From positions 1 to 41,134 of the IMG/VR virus record IMGVR_UViG_3300046515_000101: a stretch of DNA of 41,134 bases; one strand, given 5' to 3'. The translations under genes and the position numbers were made by a program. Below, piece after piece: positions 1-6,271 of this stretch; the first letter of the stretch is position 1, and each line of letters starts with the position of its first letter. The DNA is from a virus. The notes beneath the pieces are model-generated. The model searched no databases and had not been told where the DNA came from. It saw nothing but the letters and a program-made list of their open reading frames with translations.

Positions 1-115
1 CAATGCTGGCATGGCCCTTAGCTGTTTCAGCATCGGGGTGATCGTGGTGAACAGCCCACGGCCCCTTCGTCCATTTCCTCTCGCTCACTGGCGTGTCCTC
101 AGTAGGGGTTTTCAT
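1..115 (-). CDS. Partial phage protein, cut by the left window edge
   Basis: The ATG at 115 opens a frame that is still open at position 1 (38 codons visible). Its start overlaps the stop of the gene at 112-300 by 4 nt (ATGA), so it is the last visible gene of the left operon. The visible part contains a 'KGPW' segment of the kind found in many small phage proteins that begin with a T/K-G-P-W motif; no function is assigned. If the window ends are joined as a circle, the frame continues for about 40 more codons into the right end before a stop. Confidence 0.55.
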   Translation of the reverse strand, partial: MKTPTEDTPVSERKWTKGPWAVHHDHPDAETAKGHASI

Positions 116-300
116 GCGGCACGCTCCATGGAGTTCTGCGGTAAATCGGGGTTTGAGCCCCAAGGGGCGCGAAGCTCACGCCATGGGTTGTGTGCCCAGA
201 TAGCGAAGCGATTCGCGTAACGGCCCATTACGCCGTTGTCCCAGTACTCGCGCCGCTGCGTGGCCTGGTTGTCGTACCAACCTGAAAATAGGTCGCCCAT
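112..300 (-). CDS. Small hypothetical protein (62 aa)
   Basis: The ATG at 300 follows the exonuclease stop by one base (TGA-C-ATG), which suggests translational coupling. The protein is rich in Trp, Arg and Asn and has no membrane segment. A longer frame reaching upstream only overlaps the exonuclease gene, so the short start is preferred. The stop overlaps the next start by 4 nt. I do not recognise the family. Confidence 0.6.
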   Translation of the reverse strand: MGDLFSGWYDNQATQRREYWDNGVMGRYANRFAIWAHNPWRELRAPWGSNPDLPQNSMERAA

Positions 301-301
301 G

Positions 302-946
302 TCACGCTGCCTTCGTCCGAAGCTTGGCCTCGTAGTCGTCGACAAGGAGCTTGAACGCCCACAGGTCGGCTTCCATGGATTCGATGTAGTCGTCATCGCG
401 CTGGAACTCGCGCCACCACAACTGTTTGCCGGCGGCTTTGAGGGCAGGGCAGTAGAGACCGATGTGCCACCACTTGCGGCCGGTGACCCACATGCACCCC
501 TGCACCTGATCGAAGACATCGCTGGCGTCGTTGTCGATGTGGAACGAACGAAGTTTCTCGGGAGCCACGAAGCACTTGTATTCAGCGCCACCGTCTTCGC
601 CGACAAGGCCGTCAGCGCTGCATCCGAAGGCGCCGTCGTCGGTCGTGACGAAGCCTGCCTCCTGCACGATCAAGCCCGTCTGCATTTCGTGTTCCATGCG
701 GGCATCAGGCTCGAGTTCGTGGCCGCGGCGCATCGACCAGGTTTCGAAACCCTGATCGAGCGGTTCGCCGCTGATGCGCTCGACGGCCAGCTTGAACGCG
801 TAGTCCAGCGCTGCCGCTGTCGGTTGACCCTTGTTAGCGCCGGTCTTGAGCTTGGCGCGTGCCGTTTCGAACATGCTGGCGGTGATGCAGCCTGCACGAC
901 TTGCGTGCCACTCGGGGCTCCCCTGTGCGCACTGGTAAACGATCAT
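302..946 (-). CDS. YqaJ-type phage exonuclease
   Basis: This is a 214-aa protein of the YqaJ/lambda-exonuclease (PD-(D/E)XK) family, which resects double-stranded DNA to leave single strands for an annealing partner. The N-terminus has the family 'QGSPEWHASRAGCITAS' region. The core follows with 'GHELEPDARMEHE', then 'FGCSADGLVGEDGGAEYKC', which carries the Asp and the E-x-K of the active site, then 'VFDQVQGCMWVTG'. The length fits the family. It overlaps the ERF annealing gene by 4 nt (ATGA), so the two form a Red-like exonuclease/annealase pair made from one transcript. Confidence is high on family and motifs. Confidence 0.93.
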   Translation of the reverse strand: MIVYQCAQGSPEWHASRAGCITASMFETARAKLKTGANKGQPTAAALDYAFKLAVERISGEPLDQGFETWSMRRGHELEPDARMEHEMQTGLIVQEAGFVTTDDGAFGCSADGLVGEDGGAEYKCFVAPEKLRSFHIDNDASDVFDQVQGCMWVTGRKWWHIGLYCPALKAAGKQLWWREFQRDDDYIESMEADLWAFKLLVDDYEAKLRTKAA

Positions 947-1758
947 GCCTTGCCCTCCGCACGACGCTTGATCTGGCCAAACTCAGTGCCGACAAGGAGG
1001 CGGCTCTTTTCGGGAAGTTCCTTCCACGCGGCGATCAGCGCTTCCATGCCGTTATCGGCGCAGGCGTAGAGGTCGGCGACGATCTTTGCCCGAGCCGGAT
1101 CTTCGGGTGACTCTGTGGATTCGGCGGCCTGCTGACGGGCCGGCGCCGATGCCTTGCAGCCGTCATCGTCAACTCCCTTCGTGGCGAGACCGAGAGCCGA
1201 CAGCAGGGTGTAGCGCTGCAGGTACGTGATCGCAGAGGCAACCGCCTGGATGGAGTTCTTCGTGCCGCTGTCTTCCTTCTGACTGCGAAGGGTGACCGTC
1301 TTGCTGTGACCCTGCGAGTGAGTGATGACGCACGTCACGGCGATCCAGCCACCTTCGGTCTGGTCGATATCCCAGCTATTCGAAAGGCCGTGCTTCGCCA
1401 TGGCCGGGATCGCGGCGTCCGTCACGTCCGACAACTCGGCGTGGTTGTACGAGGTCGAGCCCTTCGCAGTCTGGAAGTGAACGCGCTTGCGCTTGAGGAT
1501 TTCGACGGTCTCGGCCTTAAAGCCCGACATCGCCAGGTCGAATGCTTTCTTCGCCTGGCTGGCCTCCCAGCGCTCGTTCATCGCCATCAGGCGTTCCATC
1601 TGGTCGAGGTTGGCGCCCTGAGACATCGCCATGACCAGAAGGTCGGCTGGGGTCGGGGTGGACACCATGGCGCGCTGAGGCGGCGCCTGAGTCTCGGTGA
1701 CGGGCTCAAGGGCCAATTCACCTTCGATGATGTCTTCGTTGCTGATTGAGTCGGTCAT
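943..1758 (-). CDS. erf: ERF-family single-strand annealing protein
   Basis: This 271-aa protein is of the ERF (essential recombination function) superfamily, as in phage P22, and would anneal the 3' strands made by the neighbouring exonuclease. The family core lies at roughly residues 60-185: 'KKAFDLAMSGFKAE', then 'YNHAELSDVTDAAIPAMAKHG', then 'QAVASAITYLQRYTLLSALGL', and the acidic 'VDDDG' end. The C-terminal third is lower in complexity. The ATG at 1758 lies 8 bp after the coiled-coil gene stop and has only a weak Shine-Dalgarno, so coupled translation is likely. Confidence 0.93.
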   Translation of the reverse strand: MTDSISNEDIIEGELALEPVTETQAPPQRAMVSTPTPADLLVMAMSQGANLDQMERLMAMNERWEASQAKKAFDLAMSGFKAETVEILKRKRVHFQTAKGSTSYNHAELSDVTDAAIPAMAKHGLSNSWDIDQTEGGWIAVTCVITHSQGHSKTVTLRSQKEDSGTKNSIQAVASAITYLQRYTLLSALGLATKGVDDDGCKASAPARQQAAESTESPEDPARAKIVADLYACADNGMEALIAAWKELPEKSRLLVGTEFGQIKRRAEGKA

Positions 1759-1766
1759 GTCGATGC

Positions 1767-2765
1767 TCAGTAGTTGATCGAGACGGCCGGCACGGAGCCG
1801 GAGGCGATCAGGATGACGACCTTCTTGGCCGTGGCTTCGTCGATGCCTTCCTTGACCATGGCGGCGAGGGCGGCGTTGTTAACCGTCTTGCGGTGGGCAA
1901 CGTCAGCAGCGCGGCGAGCGTTATCGGCTTCGATCCGGTCAGACTCGGCCTTGCGCTGACGCTCAACGCGCTCGGCTTCGTCGGCTGCGCGCTTCTCGGC
2001 GTCACGGACAGCCTGCTCACGCTCCTGCTTGGCGCGCTCCACTGCCTCGGCACGCTCACGTTCTGCCCGCTCGGCGGCAATGCGATCACGCTCGATAGCC
2101 GCTTCCTTTTCCTGCTCCGCACGTACAGCAGCAAGGCGCTCGCGCTCCTTGGCTTCCGCTGCCTCGCGCTCGGCACGAGCAACGGCCTCAGAGGCTTCCT
2201 GCTTGGCGCGCTCTGCGGCCTGGACGCGGATGGCTTCCTCTCGTGCCAGTCGGTCGCGCTCGGCCTGCTCGGCTTCCTCAGCAGCCTTGCGGTCGGCCTC
2301 AGCCTTGGCAGCGGCTTCCTCACGCTCACGAACGGCACGCTCGCGGGCTTCGATCTCGGCAAGTCGAGCCGCTTCAGCCTCAGCGCGAGCGCGGGCTTCT
2401 GCCTCTGCGGCCTCCTTAGCGATGCGCTCCTGCTCAGTCTCCCAGTCGGTAAGCGGCTGGCGAATCTCCACCTTCAGCGCATCCAGCGTGTCGCGGGCCT
2501 TCTTGCGGGAGGCATCGACTTCCGCCGACTTCGTCTTCCAATCGGCAACCAGCGCCTTACCAGCGTCGTCGATGACCGTCTTCGACCGCGCCACCTTGTG
2601 AGCCAGTGAGGCGATTTCCTTGCGACCCTTGTCGGTCGTCACGTTCGGGACGATGGTCGCCGTCTCCTGGCGGATCTTAGCCAGCAGGTCGTCAAGCTTC
2701 CCGGCTCCGGTGAAAAGCTCAATGCCATTCACGGACTCAACGGGGATCAGGGATGTATCGGACAT
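1767..2765 (-). CDS. Long coiled-coil protein of the recombination operon (332 aa)
   Basis: The N-terminal 130 residues are mixed. From about residue 115 to 295 the protein is an almost unbroken Ala/Glu/Arg/Lys heptad coiled coil, ending in a small helical C-terminus (about residues 300-332) that may bind nucleic acid or protein. Long coiled-coil proteins of this kind recur beside phage ERF and exonuclease genes; their role is not settled. The start at 2765 has an AGGA ribosome site 8 nt upstream, and an in-frame upstream ATG at 2801 is less likely. The biased composition makes the opposite strand open as well (see rejected items). Confidence 0.85.
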   Translation of the reverse strand: MSDTSLIPVESVNGIELFTGAGKLDDLLAKIRQETATIVPNVTTDKGRKEIASLAHKVARSKTVIDDAGKALVADWKTKSAEVDASRKKARDTLDALKVEIRQPLTDWETEQERIAKEAAEAEARARAEAEAARLAEIEARERAVREREEAAAKAEADRKAAEEAEQAERDRLAREEAIRVQAAERAKQEASEAVARAEREAAEAKERERLAAVRAEQEKEAAIERDRIAAERAERERAEAVERAKQEREQAVRDAEKRAADEAERVERQRKAESDRIEADNARRAADVAHRKTVNNAALAAMVKEGIDEATAKKVVILIASGSVPAVSINY

Positions 2766-2812
2766 TTCGAATCCTTCGCGCGGATTTAGCCCGCCGCGCA
2801 CGGTGTGGTAAT

Positions 2813-2929
2813 TCAGTTAGAGGCGGCTACGCAGATGCAGGAGGCGAGCAGCCAAGGCACGACGACGATCACGACAGCGGCCTTTTCGTCGACCGGTGCG
2901 GACATCCACCAGGTGATCGCGCGCTTCAT
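2813..2929 (-). CDS. Single-helix membrane micropeptide (38 aa)
   Basis: The ATG at 2929 overlaps the stop of the upstream 52-aa gene by 4 nt (ATGA). The peptide has a short polar N-terminus and one strongly hydrophobic run at about residues 18-34 ('AAVVIVVVPWLLASCICVA'), so it should sit in the inner membrane. Evidence for translation is the overlap and the reading frame alone. No family is recognised. Confidence 0.5.
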   Translation of the reverse strand: MKRAITWWMSAPVDEKAAVVIVVVPWLLASCICVAASN

Positions 2930-3084
2930 GCCGCCATGCCCCCGCTCGGGCCCGTAACGCGACGACCAAGCCAGGACCAGCCTTTCGGGATCAGGTCGAA
3001 GGGGCCGATGTAGGTCACGAAAACCATGTGATCCCCGACACGCTTGGCGAGCTTGCAGCGGAACATCCGTGGATTCTTGTTCAC
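2926..3084 (-). CDS. Small hypothetical protein (52 aa, GTG start)
   Basis: The GTG at 3084 overlaps the upstream stop by 4 nt (GTGA), and the stop overlaps the next ATG in the same way. The product is basic, with 'FRCKLAKRVGDHMVFVTYIGPF' in its first half, and looks soluble. No function can be given. Confidence 0.5.
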   Translation of the reverse strand: MNKNPRMFRCKLAKRVGDHMVFVTYIGPFDLIPKGWSWLGRRVTGPSGGMAA

Positions 3085-3326
3085 AGGAAGACTCCGAATT
3101 CCTTGGAAACCTGACGCTCTGCGATGGTCTTCAGAGCGTTGCGGAGGATGGCTGCAGCCTGGGCGTCGTCGCCGTCAGCCAGAGCCGCGCACATCTTTTT
3201 GCAGAGGTCGTCGGGGGCTTGCGTGCCCCATGCGTCTTCGAGCCAGTCGGGATCGGTCATTCGGGATCCCAAGGCCATCTGGGCGCGCTCGAAGCGGGTG
3301 TCCTGGGTGATGTGCTGGGCGCTCAT
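3081..3326 (-). CDS. Hypothetical helical protein (81 aa)
   Basis: This small, mostly helical, acidic protein contains the segment 'DLCKKMCAALADGDDAQAAAILRNAL'. The ATG at 3326 overlaps the upstream stop by 4 nt. It is part of the chain of coupled left-operon genes and is not recognised. Confidence 0.6.
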   Translation of the reverse strand: MSAQHITQDTRFERAQMALGSRMTDPDWLEDAWGTQAPDDLCKKMCAALADGDDAQAAAILRNALKTIAERQVSKEFGVFL

Positions 3327-3613
3327 GGGAGTACCTCAATGAACTTGCGTACCTGATGGTTGCGGTCAGAGGTGGCGTTCACCCGAGCCGAAGGCTCTGA
3401 CATGTGATGAGTCGCAGAGAGGTCCGAATCGTATTCGTTGACGTAGATGACTCGCGGCTCAGGCTTGATGCGGAACTGACCAAGGTCGAAGCGCCACGTC
3501 GGCCACTCGCAGGAGGCCCATTCGTCGTCTCTACGGAATCGAGCCTCGATGTCCTTGCCGTCTACGAAAGCCTGCATCACTGCAATCGCTGCAATGGTTT
3601 CGTCACGAGTCAT
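3323..3613 (-). CDS. Hypothetical phage protein (96 aa) with KPEPR motif
   Basis: The start is set at the ATG at 3613, not the longer frame from 3784, because it overlaps the preceding stop by 4 nt and has an AGG ribosome site. The N-terminal 'QAFVDGKDIEARFR', a central 'W..W.F..GQFRIKPEP' and 'VIYVNEY' are typical of a widespread small phage family of unknown function found in early operons. Confidence 0.7.
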   Translation of the reverse strand: MTRDETIAAIAVMQAFVDGKDIEARFRRDDEWASCEWPTWRFDLGQFRIKPEPRVIYVNEYDSDLSATHHMSEPSARVNATSDRNHQVRKFIEVLP

Positions 3614-3681
3614 ATCAAACCTGCCACGTGCCCCAAGGCACCGATGAGAAGGAAGGCGGCGATGGTGCGGAGCGTGGTCAT
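3610..3681 (-). CDS. Predicted 23-aa membrane micropeptide
   Basis: The ATG at 3681 shares its A with the preceding TGA (TGATG), and the stop overlaps the next ATG (ATGA). The peptide is one hydrophobic helix after a single Arg ('TTLRTIAAFLLIGALGHVAG'). Its boundary matches on both sides make it plausible, but at this size chance cannot be excluded. Confidence 0.4.
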   Translation of the reverse strand: MTTLRTIAAFLLIGALGHVAGLI

Positions 3682-3845
3682 CAGATGACACTCGCGAGTT
3701 TGCGAAGATTGGCGGCTTTGTCGCGGCACTCTGCTGAGCGATGGCCGAGGGGTTCGATACGCGCCCATATCTCAGCAAGCTCATCCCACATTTCCGCCTT
3801 TTGGCGATACTCGTAAGCCATGGCTGACCATGCTTGTGCGCTCAC
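3681..3845 (-). CDS. Small hypothetical helical protein (54 aa, GTG start)
   Basis: The GTG at 3845 overlaps the upstream stop by 4 nt (GTGA). The product is a charged, Trp-containing helical protein ('EYRQKAEMWDELAEIW'). No family is recognised. An internal ATG at codon 9 is a possible alternative start. Confidence 0.5.
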   Translation of the reverse strand: MSAQAWSAMAYEYRQKAEMWDELAEIWARIEPLGHRSAECRDKAANLRKLASVI

Positions 3846-4042
3846 TTCCCACCCCCAACGAACTGAATGCCCAGCGCTTCAAGCTCAGATTCGACGGAGC
3901 GGGCCGTGTTGTTCGCGCGGATCTTGTCGACCGCAGCGGAGCACTTCGCCAGCAACTCGGCATCGGCAGGGGTGAAGTTCATTTCCAGCGGCGCATCAGG
4001 CGCGCTGTGGATCAGGTTGTGGCCGGTGATGTAGTGGTTCAT
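3842..4042 (-). CDS. Small hypothetical protein (66 aa)
   Basis: The start is taken at the ATG at 4042 because it overlaps the upstream stop by 4 nt; the longer frame from 4069 is less likely. The sequence contains 'MNFTPADAELLAKCSAAVDKI' and ends 'GGGK'. It is soluble and of unknown function. Confidence 0.6.
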   Translation of the reverse strand: MNHYITGHNLIHSAPDAPLEMNFTPADAELLAKCSAAVDKIRANNTARSVESELEALGIQFVGGGK

Positions 4043-4443
4043 GGCACGTCCTCCGATCCAACGCCGCACAAGGCGACCTGGACGCGCTTTGCCTGATCGG
4101 CGGTAGGGAAGGTAAGAACGCTCTCGTCGTTGCGCATGGCGTGGCGGGGGAGGTACTCCGCGCCGTTGTCCACCGCATCACCGGGCTTCTTGCCTTCAAC
4201 TCGAGCCGGAGCCAGATATAAGCACGGACGGCCACCGTGTTCGCCGAGAGTCACGGCCACCTGACCGAGTCCGAACGCAGCTTCAATCCTAGGCGCCGAA
4301 ACGGCCTTCAGAATGTCAACACCGTAGTCACGAATAAGGCGATACGCGGCACTGGAGAAAACATCCCAGTTGAAGCCTGTTTCTTTGTCGTCGTAGTCCT
4401 GACGACGAGCGATAACGTACTCAACTTCCTTTTGAATGCTCAT
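4039..4443 (-). CDS. Hypothetical protein (134 aa)
   Basis: This soluble alpha/beta-looking protein has a helical N-terminus (residues 1-65) and a strand-rich middle ('VAVTLGEHGGRPCLYLAPARV'). Both ends overlap neighbouring genes by 4 nt. It is unrecognised and probably an early host-takeover or accessory factor, judging only from its position. Confidence 0.65.
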   Translation of the reverse strand: MSIQKEVEYVIARRQDYDDKETGFNWDVFSSAAYRLIRDYGVDILKAVSAPRIEAAFGLGQVAVTLGEHGGRPCLYLAPARVEGKKPGDAVDNGAEYLPRHAMRNDESVLTFPTADQAKRVQVALCGVGSEDVP

Positions 4444-4589
4444 GCCGATGCCCTCAGGCGAAGGGCCAGAATCTGGCGGGAGTCAAGGACCCAGCGGCAA
4501 TACGCCTGACGCCACGTACCACCGAAGCGATCGACACCATGTCCGGAGCACCACCAACCACCATTGCGAGGAAAGATGCGGGGCTTCAT
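4440..4589 (-). CDS. Small basic Trp-rich protein (49 aa)
   Basis: The ATG at 4589 lies 3 nt after the stop of the first operon gene, and the stop overlaps the next ATG. The peptide starts 'MKPRIFPRNGGWWCSGHGVDRFGGTW' in character: Gly-, Trp- and Arg-rich, with a Cys and a His. No family is recognised. Confidence 0.5.
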   Translation of the reverse strand: MKPRIFPRNGGWWCSGHGVDRFGGTWRQAYCRWVLDSRQILALRLRASA

Positions 4590-4592
4590 GAC

Positions 4593-4763
4593 TCAGATCC
4601 CCACGTACTTGCAGCTGTAGGTGTCTTCGCCGAGAAGGTTGTTGCGCGACTGCGCCCACTTCGTGGCGGCGGTCATGGTCATTTCGGCGGTCATCGGGCG
4701 GCCGGTGCGCGCCACGATCACGATCCAGGTCTTGAGGCCGGTAGCTGCGGAATGGTTGCTCAT
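4593..4763 (-). CDS. First gene of the left operon, hypothetical (56 aa)
   Basis: The ATG at 4763 is preceded by GGAG 7 nt upstream, the clearest ribosome site of this operon, and lies about 30 nt after the expected start of the leftward transcript. A longer frame from 4856 would run through the operators and is rejected. The product is a small basic protein with a Thr/Met-rich middle. Its place (where lambda keeps N) makes an antiterminator possible, but nothing in the sequence proves it. Confidence 0.6.
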   Translation of the reverse strand: MSNHSAATGLKTWIVIVARTGRPMTAEMTMTAATKWAQSRNNLLGEDTYSCKYVGI

Positions 4764-4801
4764 GTCTGCTCTCCGTGCCGGTCGTTTCCGGCTTGGAGAG
4801 A

Positions 4802-4829
4802 AGATTACCAGACGGTAATGGGAAGTCAA
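4802..4829 (-). promoter_or_regulatory. Early leftward promoter (PL-like)
   Basis: Reading the minus strand, a -35 TTGACT (4829-4824) and a -10 TAATCT (4807-4802) are separated by 16 nt. A perfect operator fills the spacer, and a second operator ends at the -35. The same arrangement recurs at the rightward promoter. Transcription should start near 4795 and feed the whole 1-4763 operon. Confidence 0.7.
4804..4819. promoter_or_regulatory. Repressor operator O1 (left)
   Basis: Perfect palindrome ATTACC-AGAC-GGTAAT lying across the spacer and -10 of the leftward promoter. It is one of five copies in the immunity region, and is expected to bind the repressor and/or the Cro-like protein. Confidence 0.75.
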
Positions 4830-4843
4830 TACCAAAAGGTAAA
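4828..4843. promoter_or_regulatory. Repressor operator O2 (left)
   Basis: Imperfect copy, AATACC-AAAA-GGTAAA, centred 24 bp from O1 and touching the -35 of the leftward promoter. The same 24-bp spacing is seen between O4 and O5. Confidence 0.65.
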
Positions 4844-4859
4844 GTTTTTTCGGCATCTT

Positions 4860-4888
4860 CGTCGGGGCGGCATTGCGCCTCCCGGACG
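4860..4888. other. Imperfect GC-rich hairpin between membrane gene and PL
   Basis: Arms of CGTC, GGG and GGC pair with GCC, CCC and GACG around a 5-nt loop, with two single mismatches. There is no T-run in either direction, so it is not a standard intrinsic terminator. It could be a weak terminator or an RNA processing site that keeps the repressor transcript out of the left operon. Confidence 0.3.
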
Positions 4889-4906
4889 GTCTAGCTGTCT
4901 ATCGGC

Positions 4907-5215
4907 TTAGCCCTTGGCTTTGCTGGCCTGAATCTGAAAGGTGAGGATGTGCATCGCATAGTTCCGGGAGGTCACCTCCGTCCCCCACGAAATAGACCGC
5001 TCGAGTGATATCACCGCCGCGAGGACGCACAGCTCCGTCACCGACCACCCGTAATGAAAACCCATCATGGCAAGGGATGCGAAGCCCCAGAGGCAGTAGA
5101 TCGAGATCTTGTGGGTTGTCAGGTCCCTATCCTGGTCTCTGCGAAGGTGCTCATAGACAGCAGACAGATCGCCACCGTAGTGCGCCGTCAAGTCACTGTG
5201 TGATGGGGATCGCAT
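4907..5215 (-). CDS. Two-helix membrane protein in the Rex position (102 aa)
   Basis: The ATG at 5215 lies 3 nt after the repressor stop, so it is cotranscribed with the repressor and should be made in the lysogen. About 40 polar residues precede two hydrophobic segments, near residues 42-60 ('YCLWGFASLAMMGFHYGW') and 62-75 ('TELCVLAAVISLE'), and a short polar tail follows. In lambda the genes downstream of cI on the same transcript are rexA/rexB, which exclude other phages; no similarity to them is visible. A superinfection-exclusion or lysogenic-conversion role is inference from position. Confidence 0.7.
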   Translation of the reverse strand: MRSPSHSDLTAHYGGDLSAVYEHLRRDQDRDLTTHKISIYCLWGFASLAMMGFHYGWSVTELCVLAAVISLERSISWGTEVTSRNYAMHILTFQIQASKAKG

Positions 5216-5218
5216 CGG

Positions 5219-5899
5219 TCACTCCGTCCATAGGTAGGCCATAACACGTTCAACGTATGCCACCTCATCATCGGCCAAGTTTAGGTAGTCGTTGGCATTC
5301 GACACGTCGGTAAAACTCCATACGCCGCGCTCGTGGCTCTGGTAGTTACGCAGCGTTCGCCGGCCGTCCATGAGGATAATTACCACCGGCCGACCAGGCT
5401 TGGGTAGGGAGTTCGGCGAGACCAAAATGCATTGGCCAAGCCCTAGAACCGGCTGGAATCGCTGGCTGAGGACGCGGATCGCATATGCGTCCGGGTCATC
5501 CGTTGGATACGCAGCTTCCTCGGCCTCCGCAGAGCCCTTGTCCCAGAATCCCCGATCATCCATCGCTATCGCTCCCTCTATCCGAACCTTGCGAACGCCC
5601 GTGAGATGAGCATCACGGATAGTCGCAACAGATAGTGAGACTGAGTTAGGCGAGGAATCGGCCGAATCCAAGTACAGGTTGGGCATTGCCGCCTGGACTT
5701 CGAGCTTCCGCGCCTTCTTCTCGCCGAAAGACTTCTTCCCACTGAGCAGGCCAGACAACTCCCCTTGGTTGGCAATTTCCCCGGTCCGTGTCGCGATGGC
5801 CTCGAGGAAGTGGGACTGCCGACCAGCGAAGTGCGCGTCGATCCAGCCCTGTAACCGCTCCCGGCGGTGTTCGGCGATGTCTTTGGCTGCATTACTCAT
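5219..5899 (-). CDS. CI-like repressor with degenerate S24 peptidase domain
   Basis: This 226-aa protein has an N-terminal helix-turn-helix region (about residues 10-72) and a C-terminal S24/LexA-like fold (about 135-226). The segment 'YAIRVLSQRFQPVLGLGQCILVSP' (residues 139-162) lines up without gaps with the family pattern V-x-G-D-S-M-x-P, but the catalytic Ser position is Arg147 and the Lys position in 'GRRTLRNY' is Arg184. RecA-stimulated self-cleavage is therefore unlikely. It should bind the five ATTACC-N4-GGTAAT sites and shut both early promoters. The start at 5899 has no good Shine-Dalgarno, as in lambda cI made from PRM. Confidence 0.85.
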   Translation of the reverse strand: MSNAAKDIAEHRRERLQGWIDAHFAGRQSHFLEAIATRTGEIANQGELSGLLSGKKSFGEKKARKLEVQAAMPNLYLDSADSSPNSVSLSVATIRDAHLTGVRKVRIEGAIAMDDRGFWDKGSAEAEEAAYPTDDPDAYAIRVLSQRFQPVLGLGQCILVSPNSLPKPGRPVVIILMDGRRTLRNYQSHERGVWSFTDVSNANDYLNLADDEVAYVERVMAYLWTE

Positions 5900-5912
5900 G
5901 GGCTAAGTTTCT

Positions 5913-5928
5913 ATTACCCATAGGTAAA
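5913..5928. promoter_or_regulatory. Repressor operator O3 (right)
   Basis: ATTACC-CATA-GGTAAA, the operator nearest the repressor start (14 bp away). From its position it would cover the repressor's own promoter, giving autoregulation like lambda OR3. It is centred 15 bp from O4. Confidence 0.7.
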
Positions 5929-5943
5929 GTACCAAAAGGTATT
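5928..5943. promoter_or_regulatory. Repressor operator O4 (right)
   Basis: AGTACC-AAAA-GGTATT, running directly into the TTGACA -35 of the rightward promoter, as O2 does on the left. It is centred 24 bp from O5. Confidence 0.65.
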
Positions 5944-5969
5944 GACAAAGAATTACCGAATGGTAATCT
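5942..5969 (+). promoter_or_regulatory. Early rightward promoter (PR-like)
   Basis: A consensus -35 TTGACA (5942-5947) and a -10 TAATCT (5964-5969) are separated by 16 nt, the same spacing and -10 as the leftward promoter. Seven nt after the -10 is position 5976, the A of the Cro-like start codon, so the first mRNA may be leaderless. Confidence 0.7.
5952..5967. promoter_or_regulatory. Repressor operator O5 (right)
   Basis: Perfect palindrome ATTACC-GAAT-GGTAAT within the spacer and -10 of the rightward promoter. It matches O1 in sequence and placement. Confidence 0.75.
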
Positions 5970-5975
5970 CGCGTC

Positions 5976-6212
5976 ATGGAAACCCTCCGCACTTACCTCG
6001 CGACGCTCACTCCTGATGACCAGGCCGCATATGCCAAGAGCTGCGGCACGACCATCGGCTATCTCCGGAAAGCGCTGAGCACCAAGCCCAAGCTCGATGG
6101 CGCTCTCGTGCGCAAGCTCGACGAAGAAAGCGATGGCAAGGCCAGCCGTTACGACATCCGGCCCGACATCTTCGGCGCCAATCCCGAAAAGACCAAACGC
6201 AAAGCCGCCTGA
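5976..6212 (+). CDS. Cro-like regulator, YdaS type (78 aa)
   Basis: This is a small helix-turn-helix protein of the YdaS/Cro superfamily. 'AAYAKSCGTTIGYLRKALS' (about residues 18-36) is the recognition helix region, and 'YDIRPDIFG' near the end is the usual C-terminal signature of this family. It lies divergently from the repressor, directly after the rightward promoter, and should compete for the same operators to commit to lytic growth. No ribosome site precedes the ATG, which coincides with the predicted transcript start. Confidence 0.85.
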   Translation: METLRTYLATLTPDDQAAYAKSCGTTIGYLRKALSTKPKLDGALVRKLDEESDGKASRYDIRPDIFGANPEKTKRKAA

Positions 6213-6271
6213 CGATTCAGCGCGGCTCGTTCTCCCATTCCCTACCACTCGATTCTCCAAGGATTCAACCG

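Noticed and set aside
236-1069. 277-aa plus-strand frame opposite the exonuclease and annealing genes
   Set aside because: It is the GC-rich shadow of two clearly identified genes, and has no ribosome site or family pattern.
1746-2609. 287-aa and overlapping 190-aa plus-strand frames opposite the coiled-coil gene
   Set aside because: The Ala/Arg/Glu heptad composition of the minus-strand gene keeps the other strand open; the products are low-complexity Leu/Ser/Arg.
4845-4850. Run of six T as a plus-strand terminator
   Set aside because: No stem directly precedes it on the plus strand, and both flanking transcripts run leftward.
4593-4856. Extended 87-aa start for the first left-operon gene
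   Set aside because: The extension would run through both operators and the promoter; the internal ATG at 4763 has a proper ribosome site.
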